Below, in pieces: positions 1 to 12,339 of a DNA stretch of 64,000 nt. The notes under the pieces were generated by a model that did no database searches, was not told the origin of the DNA, and worked only from the letters and a program-made list of their open reading frames with translations. The stretch is from Croceicoccus sp. (GTDB lineage: Bacteria > Pseudomonadota > Alphaproteobacteria > Sphingomonadales > Sphingomonadaceae), in contig NZMY01000053.1 in assembly GCA_002694745.1 (NCBI GenBank), positions 1-64,000 of the forward strand, written 5' to 3'. Every line of letters begins with the position of its first letter. The first letter of the stretch is position 1. A program made the translations under genes and the position numbers.

Positions 1-2
1 GC

Positions 3-281
3 CGCGGTGTCGTAATCGGCTACAGTCTCGGCTGGCTCAAACCCTACGAGAATCTCTGGCTGGCCTATCCGCCAGCAGTAGCAAAAGAGTTTTCGCCCGA
101 ACTCGCCGAACTGGCCGGTTATGTGCAGCACCGCCCGAACCTGGGTAATTTCGAAGGGCAATGCCCGTCGGTTCTGCTGCGTGACGAGGTGCCCGAATTC
201 CCGCAGGCAACCGATAGTCTGCGCCCCGACCAGAAAGAAGCGGTTCGTGAGTTCGCCGAGACGCGCCGCAGCGGGCGATGA
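3..281 (+). CDS. Hypothetical protein, 5'-truncated by the window edge (C-terminus RGVVIGYSLGWLKPYENLWLAYPPAVAKEF...)
   Basis: Open frame from base 3 to the TGA at 279-281; overlaps the next ATG by ATGA; frame not in the supplied ORF track because it has no start in the window. Confidence 0.55.
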   Translation, partial: RGVVIGYSLGWLKPYENLWLAYPPAVAKEFSPELAELAGYVQHRPNLGNFEGQCPSVLLRDEVPEFPQATDSLRPDQKEAVREFAETRRSGR

Positions 282-883
282 GTCCCGCTCACGTCCTCGA
301 GCCTACGTACAGGCGGCTTAAAAATGCATTGCTGGAAGGGCGCTTCCGGGCCGGTGCGAAGCTCGAGGCGATGCGACTGGCTGACGATTTCGGAGTAAGC
401 ATGACGCCGGTAAGAGACAGCCTGAACCAGCTTGTCGGCGAAGGGCTGGTCGACCTCACGCCCGGCGAAGGATTTCGCGTACCGCTGCTTACCGAACAGG
501 CCTTGCGCGACATCCTGCAAGTCAACGCCCTGCTTTTGGAGCAGGCTCCCGACACCGACCGCAAATCACTGCAAATCGACGAAGGATCCAGCGACACTCA
601 GGGTGCTTATGCCGACCGATTGGCGCACGTCTTCAGAAACATCGCGGCAAACTCAGGCAATCGGTTTCGCGTACATTTGGTCGAACGCATTAGCGACAGA
701 CTCCACCCGCTACGTGAACTCGAGCCGGAGATTTGGCTTGGGGCATCGCAGGCTCTTGAGCAAATTGAGCTAACAGCTCAGCAGGGGTTCGATGGCTCAA
801 ACCGAGCGGTACGCGCATATCATCAACACATTGAGGCTCTGGTACCCGCTCTGGTCAGACGTTTGAACCAGCAGACCGCCTAG
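278..883 (+). CDS. GntR-family-like transcriptional regulator
   Basis: N-terminal winged-helix pattern YRRLKNALLEGRFRAGAKLEAMRLADDFGVSMTPVRDSLNQLVGEGLVDLTPGEGFRVP is typical of GntR; alpha-helical C-terminus. Confidence 0.75.
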   Translation: MSPAHVLEPTYRRLKNALLEGRFRAGAKLEAMRLADDFGVSMTPVRDSLNQLVGEGLVDLTPGEGFRVPLLTEQALRDILQVNALLLEQAPDTDRKSLQIDEGSSDTQGAYADRLAHVFRNIAANSGNRFRVHLVERISDRLHPLRELEPEIWLGASQALEQIELTAQQGFDGSNRAVRAYHQHIEALVPALVRRLNQQTA

Positions 884-897
884 CCCTCGCCAATGAG

Positions 898-2112
898 TTA
901 GGTCGTCTCTCTATTCTCGGTCAGAACCGTCGCGAGGTGGTCATTCCAGGCATCGAGTGCCTGGCGTTTCTCGTCCCTCCAATCGTGTCGCTGGTAGATG
1001 CCGGCGACTCCGGCGCGCGATCCGCCGACGTGGTTGAGAACGGCTTCGGTGACTTCAAACCGAACGCCAAGCCGCTGGAAGTTCGTGGCGAGGGTTCGTC
1101 GTAGATCATGAAGGCGCCAGGCTTCTAGCGGCTCTTCGCAACGCTCCTCGATCAGGCTGTCGAGCTTCACCTTCCCTTTGGCATATCCCGTAAAGCCCGC
1201 CCCGGTTGCTGTAGCGAAAACACGGCCTTTGCGCGGCCACTTCTCGCCGCGAGCCTCCCGGTCGAGTTCGGCGATTGCAAGATCGTTGAGGGGAATGGAG
1301 TTAGGTTCTCCGTTCTTGGTTCGAGATCCGGGCAGGGTCCATAATCTTTCGCTGCGACTGAGCTCCTGCCAGTGCATCCCGGAGACTTCTTCACGGCGCT
1401 GTCCGGTTACGATCAGAAGCCTGACAATTGGACCAAAGCAGCGATGACATTCCGGCGCCGCATTCCAGATATGGCGGAGTTCGCCATCCTTGAGCCAGCG
1501 CTCTCGTGGCTTGACCGGAGGCGGAGTTTCCATGCCCTCCATCGGGCTGCGATCAATATCTCCGCGACTCACGGCCCAGCGAAACAGGCGGCGCATAACG
1601 GCAAAGACATTTCGCCGGTTTGCCACCTGCTTGGGCGGCATCTGATCGAGAACCGATACGACGTCGATCTTCGTAATCGCTGGCAGCGCCTTCATTCCGA
1701 ATGTGGGCTTGAGGTAGAGGCGAATGGATCGCTCCACGAGGCGACGCCATCCCTCGCGTTTGCAGGAGCGAGTGAAGAGGTCAGCGTAATTCGAGAAGGC
1801 GAGGTCGACAGCTTCCCGGCGGCGCTGCTTTTCCGCATCAACCGGATCAATGCCCTGCGCAACAATCACCAACAATCGCTCAGCTTCCAAGCGTGCCGTA
1901 GTCGGTGTCCAAGGCGATCCATGGGATCCGATCGTGAAACGACGGGTCTTCGTTTCTCGTCCGCCCATTCGGAACTGGATTATGTAACTGATTGATCCAG
2001 CAGCTGTAATCTTGACGCCAAAGCCCTTGAGATCGGTGTCCCAAAGATAGTTTTCCTTTGGTCCAACCGGGAGCGAATCGACCGTGCGCTTGCTGATTTT
2101 TCCTGTTGCCAT
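898..2112 (-). CDS. Tyrosine-type recombinase/integrase (phage/ICE type, DUF4102-like N-terminus)
   Basis: N-term KISKRTVDSLPVGPKENYLWDTDLKGFGVKIT; catalytic context TGQRREEV, LHDLRRTLAT, LNHVGG...IYQRHD. Confidence 0.9.
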   Translation of the reverse strand: MATGKISKRTVDSLPVGPKENYLWDTDLKGFGVKITAAGSISYIIQFRMGGRETKTRRFTIGSHGSPWTPTTARLEAERLLVIVAQGIDPVDAEKQRRREAVDLAFSNYADLFTRSCKREGWRRLVERSIRLYLKPTFGMKALPAITKIDVVSVLDQMPPKQVANRRNVFAVMRRLFRWAVSRGDIDRSPMEGMETPPPVKPRERWLKDGELRHIWNAAPECHRCFGPIVRLLIVTGQRREEVSGMHWQELSRSERLWTLPGSRTKNGEPNSIPLNDLAIAELDREARGEKWPRKGRVFATATGAGFTGYAKGKVKLDSLIEERCEEPLEAWRLHDLRRTLATNFQRLGVRFEVTEAVLNHVGGSRAGVAGIYQRHDWRDEKRQALDAWNDHLATVLTENRETT

Positions 2113-2239
2113 GCGATACCTCGTGGCCTTTTTCTGGCAATCACCGGGTAATCACGCAAGCGGAAAAAGGGGCGAATTGGAGGCAATTCTGGCGTAAGTG
2201 TTTTGAGCTAAGTCGTTGTTTTTACAACATCAGCGTAGT

Positions 2240-2938
2240 CTAGCGTCGCCTGAATCGAAAGTACCACACCTCGTGCCCCAGCCTGCGGGCCTTGGCCTCA
2301 TAGCGGGTTTCGGGCCAGCCGCCGGGGCGGGTCAGGAAGTCCTGCGGCGTCTCGCATAGCCACTCGAATGCGTCCGTATGCCGCTGCATCACCATCAGCG
2401 CGTGGCGCAGATAGACGGGGTGATCGGTGCCGAAACGAAACTCGCCGCCGGGTTTCAGCTTTGCCGCGATCATTTCGACCGGGCCGTCGTTCATCATGCG
2501 CCGCTTGGCATGGCGCGCCTTGGGCCAGGGATCGGGATGCAGCAGATAGGCGAAGGACAGCGCCCGGTCCGGCACCCGCGCCAGCACCTGCAGCGCATCG
2601 CCCATGTGCAGCCGCACATTGCCCAGCGCATCGTCGCGCACATGGGTCAGCGCCTGCGCGACGCCGTTCAAAAACGGCTCGCACCCCACGAAGCCGTGGT
2701 CGGGAAGCATGTCGGCGCGATAAGCCAGATGCTCGCCCCCGCCAAAACCGATCTCGAAATGCAGCGGGCGGTCATCGCCGAACAGCGTCTGCGACGACAC
2801 CGGCCCTTCGTCCGGCACCGCGATCTGCGGCAGCAGCCGGTCGACCAGCTCCTGCTGCGACGCGCGCAGCGCCTTGCCTTTCGACCGGCCATACAGCCGG
2901 CTGAGCGTGGTGGGATCGCCTTCCTTGTGCGCAGTCAT
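2240..2938 (-). CDS. trmB: tRNA (guanine-N7-)-methyltransferase
   Basis: FEIGFGGGEHL, LLHPDPWPKARHAKRRMM, FGTDHPVY motifs; likely start MTAHKEGDP. Confidence 0.93.
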   Translation of the reverse strand: MTAHKEGDPTTLSRLYGRSKGKALRASQQELVDRLLPQIAVPDEGPVSSQTLFGDDRPLHFEIGFGGGEHLAYRADMLPDHGFVGCEPFLNGVAQALTHVRDDALGNVRLHMGDALQVLARVPDRALSFAYLLHPDPWPKARHAKRRMMNDGPVEMIAAKLKPGGEFRFGTDHPVYLRHALMVMQRHTDAFEWLCETPQDFLTRPGGWPETRYEAKARRLGHEVWYFRFRRR

Positions 2939-3021
2939 GGGCGAGGCCGTTAGCGTCCGAACGCCCCTGCGTCGAGAGCGAGCGTGCGTCGAAATCGGGT
3001 TTGCGCTATTCGCCACGGATA

Positions 3022-3278
3022 TGACGTCGCTCTACCATCCGCCGGTCAAACGCTCGGTCGAAATCGCCGGGCACAAGACCTCGATCAGCCTCGAACCGCT
3101 GTTCTGGGACATGCTGCGAGAGGCCGCCGAACGCGAAAAGGCGCCGATCAACGCGATTGTCGCGCGGATCGACGCCGAAAGAATCGCGAGCGAAACCCCT
3201 CCGGGCCTCGCCAGCGCGATCAGATTATGGCTGGCGAGCCGGAAGGCAGAACCCGCCGACTCATCACCCGATCAGTAA
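3022..3278 (+). CDS. Ribbon-helix-helix domain protein
   Basis: MTSLYHPPVKRSVEIAGHKTSISLEPLFWDMLREAAEREKAPINAIVARID matches a known alphaproteobacterial RHH family pattern; start re-assigned within ORF 2874-3278. Confidence 0.75.
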
Positions 3279-3526
3279 TTCGCCGGCGGGTCGCTTGCCG
3301 GAAAGCTCTGGTCGCTGGCCTCGTCGGTTTCGGTCCACTTGCGGCGCGGCGTGTCGCGCATCGAGGACGGACCGGCATCGCGGATCGGTGTGATTTCGTC
3401 GCTCGTGCTCTTGTCGCGCGGCGTACCGCCGGCATAGGCGGGCGACGAACCCGTCTGGTTGTTCTGGAAATAGCGGTAACCGGCATATCCGATTGCGCCC
3501 AGTGCGGCGAGTTTAAGCAAAGCCAT
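3272..3526 (-). CDS. Small membrane protein with C-terminal SFPASDPP motif
   Basis: 84 aa; MALLKLAALGAIGYAGYRYFQ TM segment; C-term DQSFPASDPPANY. Confidence 0.6.
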   Translation of the reverse strand: MALLKLAALGAIGYAGYRYFQNNQTGSSPAYAGGTPRDKSTSDEITPIRDAGPSSMRDTPRRKWTETDEASDQSFPASDPPANY

Positions 3527-3572
3527 TGAAATTCTCCTTTTGGAAGATCAACGCTCGGCGCAGGGCTTCGTT

Positions 3573-3782
3573 TCAATCGGTTCGCGATGTTTCCGCATCG
3601 GCGGGCGCAGCGGATGAACGCTCTGGCTCGTTGTCTGCACGCGGCAGCATCTCGGCGGCATCGGACAGCACCTGCCGCTCGGTGGCGTCGGCGGGACGCG
3701 GATCGTCAATCGCCTCGCCGCAGCCGGGCAGCAGCACGGCCATCAGGGCCGCCATGCCCGGCGCGGCGAGGCGCAGGCGCAT
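3573..3782 (-). CDS. Small putative lipoprotein
   Basis: Lipobox-like MAVLLPGCG. Confidence 0.45.
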   Translation of the reverse strand: MRLRLAAPGMAALMAVLLPGCGEAIDDPRPADATERQVLSDAAEMLPRADNEPERSSAAPADAETSRTD

Positions 3783-4093
3783 TATTCGCCTTCCATCGCT
3801 GCCGACAGATCGGCGGCGGCGTCGTCGGCCGCATCTGCGGCGTCCTCGGCCGTCGGGTCGACGATCGGCGGCGCAGGCTCGGCCGGAGCCATCGCCGGTT
3901 CGTCCATCACGTCGGCAGCCATCGGATCGACGGCGGCATCGTCCTCCATGCCGGGCTGCGCCATCACTTCGGCGGCGGGCATTTCGACATTGTCGGCTTC
4001 GGCAGGGGCATCGGCTTCATCGGTCGAACCGCATGCGCCAAGCAGCAGGGCGGGTGCGGCGACAAGCGCGGCACGGGCGATAATCATCTTCAT
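3782..4093 (-). CDS. Small acidic putative lipoprotein
   Basis: MKMIIARAALVAAPALLLGACGSTDEAD lipobox, Asp/Ala/Pro-rich mature part; start re-assigned. Confidence 0.55.
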   Translation of the reverse strand: MKMIIARAALVAAPALLLGACGSTDEADAPAEADNVEMPAAEVMAQPGMEDDAAVDPMAADVMDEPAMAPAEPAPPIVDPTAEDAADAADDAAADLSAAMEGE

Positions 4094-4176
4094 GTTACGG
4101 GTAACTCCCTCGTCTGGACGCCATGGGGCGCGGCGGGAATCTAGGCGCGAGAAGGCGGGCAGGCAATGATTGCCAA

Positions 4177-4198
4177 CATATAAAGCTTTCTTTATATG
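4177..4198. promoter_or_regulatory. Inverted repeat operator CATATAAAG-CTTT-CTTTATATG
   Basis: Perfect 9-bp arms, 4-nt spacer, 7 bp before the ATG of the ArsR-type regulator; near-copy upstream of metK. Confidence 0.8.
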
Positions 4199-4205
4199 CA
4201 CCGCC

Positions 4206-5252
4206 ATGACCACCGCTCCGCCTCTCGTGGAACTGCTGCGCGCGATCGACGATCCGTCGCGCCTGCGGCTGCTGCGCCTGCTCTCGCGCATGGAGCTGGC
4301 GGTGGGCGAACTGGCGGAAGTGCTGGAACAGAGCCAGCCGCGCATCTCGCGCCATATCCGCATCCTCACCGAAGCAGGCCTTGTCGAAAAGCGCAAGGAA
4401 GGCAGCTGGGTGTTTCTGAAAACGCGGATGGCGGGCAGCGATTCGCCGATGCTGGCTGCGGCGGACCGGATGCTGGCCGCGGCGGAAGGAGAGGACGAGG
4501 ATTTCGCCGCGCTGTGCGATGGCGACATGCGCCGCCTGTCCGCGATCCGCACCGCGCGCGAAACCAGCGCCGAATATTATTTCGCCCGCCACGCCGACGA
4601 ATGGGACCGGCTGCGCACCCTCCACAGCGACGACGCGCTGGTCGAGGCAAAGCTGGCTTCACTGCTCGATGTGGAAAGCGGCGACGGAGACGCGCCCTTG
4701 GGCCGGATGCTCGACATCGGCACCGGCACGGGCCGCATCGCCGAACTCTTCGCGCCCTTTGCCAGCCATGTCAGCGCCATCGACAAGAGCAACGACATGC
4801 TGCGCGTCGCCCGCGCGCGGCTGCAGGACCTGCCGCCCTCGCGGCTCAACCTGCTGCAGGGCGACTTCACCGATCTGCCGTTCGAGGACGCCAGCTTCGA
4901 CACCGTGCTGTTCCACCAGGTGCTGCATTACGCGCAACTGCCCGAACTCGCACTGGCCGAGGCGGCCCGCGTCACCCGCCCCGGCGGGCGCGTCGCCATC
5001 GTCGATTTCGCCGCCCATGCGTTCGAGGAATTGCGCGAACGCGACGCCCACGCCCGCCTCGGCTTTACCGATGCGCAGATGGACAAGCTGCTGGGCGATG
5101 CCGGTTTCGCACTAGGCGACACAGCATCCCTGAAAGGCGAGGAACTGACGGTCCGCATCTGGACCGGCACCCGCCGCAACCCAATTCCCCATATCGTCGC
5201 CCGTAAGGCCGGAACCCGGCGGGCCGACACCACAGCGCGGACAACACCATGA
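4206..5252 (+). CDS. ArsR-family regulator fused to SAM-dependent methyltransferase domain (SahR-like)
   Basis: N-term ArsR wHTH (LRAIDDPSRLRLLRLLSRMELAVGELAEVLEQSQPRISRHIRIL) + MLDIGTGTGRIAELFA Rossmann methyltransferase; heads metF-metH operon. Confidence 0.85.
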   Translation: MTTAPPLVELLRAIDDPSRLRLLRLLSRMELAVGELAEVLEQSQPRISRHIRILTEAGLVEKRKEGSWVFLKTRMAGSDSPMLAAADRMLAAAEGEDEDFAALCDGDMRRLSAIRTARETSAEYYFARHADEWDRLRTLHSDDALVEAKLASLLDVESGDGDAPLGRMLDIGTGTGRIAELFAPFASHVSAIDKSNDMLRVARARLQDLPPSRLNLLQGDFTDLPFEDASFDTVLFHQVLHYAQLPELALAEAARVTRPGGRVAIVDFAAHAFEELRERDAHARLGFTDAQMDKLLGDAGFALGDTASLKGEELTVRIWTGTRRNPIPHIVARKAGTRRADTTARTTP

Positions 5253-6187
5253 ACGATACCGTCTCGACAATCGGCAGGCCCCTCTTCGCCTCGCTTCCCG
5301 GCGACATCGACGTGTCGTTCGAATTCTTCCCGCCCAAGACCGAGAAATCGGAGCAGCATTTGTGGGAAACCGTGCTCGCGCTTGCCCCGCTGCGGCCCGA
5401 TTTCGTGTCGGTCACCTATGGCGCGGGCGGCAGCACCCGCGACCGCACGCATGACATCGTCGCGCGCATCATCCGCGAAGTCGGCCTCCCCACCGCCGCG
5501 CATCTTACCTGCGTAGAGGCGAGCAAGGACGAGATCCGCGAAGTGGCCGAAGCCTATTGGGAAGCGGGCGTGCGCCATATCGTCGCGCTGCGCGGCGATC
5601 CGCCGACGATGGGCCAGAAATTCGTGCCGCATCCCGACGGCTATGCCAGCGCCGCCGACCTTGTCGCGGGGCTTAAGGACATCGCGCCCTTCGACATCTC
5701 GGTCGCCGCCTATCCCGAAACCCACCCCGAGGCGGCGAGCGCCGAATCCGATCTCGACAACCTCAAGCGCAAGCTGGACGCGGGCGCATCGCGCGCGATC
5801 ACCCAGTTCTTCTTCGCGCCCGAGAAGTTCCTGCGCTTCCGCGACCTTGCCGCCGCGCAAGGGATCGACGCACCGATCCTGCCGGGCATCCTGCCGGTGT
5901 CCAACGTGGCCCAGACGCGCAAGTTCGCGAAGGCCTGCGGAGCCGAGATTCCCAAGTGGATGGAGGAACTGTTCGAAGGGCTCGACAACCGGCCCGAATC
6001 GCGCAAGCTGGTGGCGGCCACCATCGCCGCCGAAATGTGCCGCTCTTTGTATGCAGAGGGCGTGCGCGACTTCCATTTCTACACGCTCAACCGCGCTGAG
6101 CTTTCCTACGCGGTGTGCCATCTTCTCGGCATGCGCCCGAAGGAAAGCGCCCGGAACGCTTCCGGATTGCAGGAGACCGCAGCATGA
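5249..6187 (+). CDS. metF: Methylenetetrahydrofolate reductase
   Basis: VSFEFFPPKTEKSE, HLTCVEAS, ALRGDPP; ATGA overlap with upstream gene. Confidence 0.95.
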   Translation: MNDTVSTIGRPLFASLPGDIDVSFEFFPPKTEKSEQHLWETVLALAPLRPDFVSVTYGAGGSTRDRTHDIVARIIREVGLPTAAHLTCVEASKDEIREVAEAYWEAGVRHIVALRGDPPTMGQKFVPHPDGYASAADLVAGLKDIAPFDISVAAYPETHPEAASAESDLDNLKRKLDAGASRAITQFFFAPEKFLRFRDLAAAQGIDAPILPGILPVSNVAQTRKFAKACGAEIPKWMEELFEGLDNRPESRKLVAATIAAEMCRSLYAEGVRDFHFYTLNRAELSYAVCHLLGMRPKESARNASGLQETAA

Positions 6188-7245
6188 CGATTACCCCAAG
6201 CAAGGCGCGCGCCGCGTTCCTCGAACAGGCGTCGCAGCGCATCCTCATCACCGATGGCGCGTTCGGCACGCAGATCCAGACCAAGGGACTGGTCGAGGCC
6301 GATTACGCGGGCGATCTGGGCCTCACCAAGGACCAGAAGGGCAATAACGACATCCTCGCGCTTACGAAGCCCGAGGTGCCGGAATCGATCCACCGCGCCT
6401 ATTTCGAGGCGGGGGCCGACATCGCCGAGACCAACACGTTCAGCGCCAACAAGATCAGCCAGGCCGATTACGCGGCGGAAGACCTCGTCGCCGACATCAA
6501 CCGCGAAAGCGCGGCGCTGGCGCGGCGCGTGGCAAACGAGTTTGCCGATCGCGACGGACGTCCCCGCTTCGTGGCGGGCGCGATCGGGCCGACCAACAAG
6601 ACGCTTTCGCTCTCGCCAGACGTCAACGATCCCGGCTATCGCGAGATCGATTTCGATTATCTGACAGAGGTTTACCGCGCACAGTGCGAGGCGCTGGTCG
6701 AGGGCGGAGCCGACTTCATCCTGATCGAGACGGTGTTCGACACACTCAACGCCAAGGCGGGCATCATGGCCGTGCGCCAGATGGAACAGGCGCTGGGCCG
6801 CGAGGTGCCGATCATGCTGTCGATGACGCTGACCGATCTGTCGGGCCGCAACCTGTCGGGCCACACGGTCGAGGCGTTCTGGTACGCGGCGCGCCACGCC
6901 AACCCGCTGACCGTCGGGCTGAACTGCTCGTTCGGCGCGACGCAGCTGGCGCCGCATGTCGCGACGCTCGCCAAGATCGCCGATTGCTGCACCATGCATT
7001 ACCCCAATGCGGGCCTGCCGAACGAGCTGGGCGAATATGACGAAATGCCCGACACCACCGCGGGCTTCGTGCTCGACTGGGCGAAGCGCGGGCTGGTCAA
7101 CGTGCTGGGCGGATGCTGCGGTTCGACGCCGCAGCATATTGCGGCCATGGCCAAGGTTGTCGAGGGAATCGCCCCGCGCCAGATCCCCGAACCGACCCGC
7201 AAGACGCGGCTGGCGGGACTTGAACCCTTCATCATGGCTGCCTGA
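6184..7245 (+). CDS. metH: Methionine synthase, homocysteine-binding subunit (split MetH)
   Basis: [36 protein letters not shown] zinc-cysteine motif; ATGA overlap with metF. Confidence 0.93.
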   Translation: MTITPSKARAAFLEQASQRILITDGAFGTQIQTKGLVEADYAGDLGLTKDQKGNNDILALTKPEVPESIHRAYFEAGADIAETNTFSANKISQADYAAEDLVADINRESAALARRVANEFADRDGRPRFVAGAIGPTNKTLSLSPDVNDPGYREIDFDYLTEVYRAQCEALVEGGADFILIETVFDTLNAKAGIMAVRQMEQALGREVPIMLSMTLTDLSGRNLSGHTVEAFWYAARHANPLTVGLNCSFGATQLAPHVATLAKIADCCTMHYPNAGLPNELGEYDEMPDTTAGFVLDWAKRGLVNVLGGCCGSTPQHIAAMAKVVEGIAPRQIPEPTRKTRLAGLEPFIMAA

Positions 7246-7265
7246 GCGGCCAAACAGGAAATATC

Positions 7266-9899
<2,634 letters not shown>

Positions 9900-9943
9900 G
9901 GAATATCCGCCCGCAGCCGTTCCATGCGGGGGCGCGATCTGTC

Positions 9944-11722
<1,779 letters not shown>

Positions 11723-11816
11723 CATCGTGCGGCCCGTCCGGCGGCACCGGGACAATTGCCCATAAGGCGACAACTTGTGGCATAACGAAGTTCCCACTTG
11801 TCGCAGGAGTGAGTCG

Positions 11817-12305
11817 TTGAAGCCAAGCGCGTCAATTCAAAGGTTTTTCCTTGAACGCAGCGGCGCGGCGTCGGCCGAATACGCACTTATTCTCAGCGTC
11901 ATTGTGCTCGGCCTCGGCTATGCGACCTTCCAATTGGGCAGCAATATCGAACATGCGCTGGGGAATGCGGCGAACGGAATCCATGATCAGACGTCACCCG
12001 CGGACGGATCGGGCGGAGGCACCGGGGCGGGTCCGGGCGGCGCGTATTCGGATGGCGGCGGCACGGCGGGAGACGGCTCGGGCGGTGGTGGCGGCGGTTC
12101 AGGCGGCGGCGATTCCGGGGGCGGGGCGGCTTCGGGCGGCGGAACCGACGCGCCGGACGGATCGGATGGCGCCAATGACGGCGGGGGCAGTGACGGCGGA
12201 GGCAGCGGCGGCGGCTCCGGACCCGGCGATATCATTCCCGGCGATGACGGCGACATAACGCCCGACCCCGACCCCGAACCCGATCCCGAAGAAGGCGAGG
12301 ATTGA
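11817..12305 (+). CDS. Flp/type IVb-like pilin with Gly/Asp-rich C-terminal extension
   Basis: RSGAASAEYALILSVIVLGLGYATFQLG Flp-type N-terminus; TTG start with AGGAG at 11805-11809; long GGGSGGGDSGGG...DPDPEPDPEEGED tail. Confidence 0.65.
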   Translation: MKPSASIQRFFLERSGAASAEYALILSVIVLGLGYATFQLGSNIEHALGNAANGIHDQTSPADGSGGGTGAGPGGAYSDGGGTAGDGSGGGGGGSGGGDSGGGAASGGGTDAPDGSDGANDGGGSDGGGSGGGSGPGDIIPGDDGDITPDPDPEPDPEEGED

Positions 12306-12339
12306 GCCCCACAATCGCAGACCGTTACGCGCGGATCGT

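Larger units (their letters stand above)
1..2220. mobile_element. Terminal part of an integrated genetic element (integrase end)
   Basis: Integrase plus GntR-like regulator adjoining conserved trmB; the other end lies outside the window, boundary approximate. Confidence 0.5.

Noticed and set aside
11990-12290. Tandem GGC-rich repeat as a possible microsatellite
   Set aside because: Explained as coding for the Gly/Asp-rich pilin tail in a single open frame; noted under that finding.
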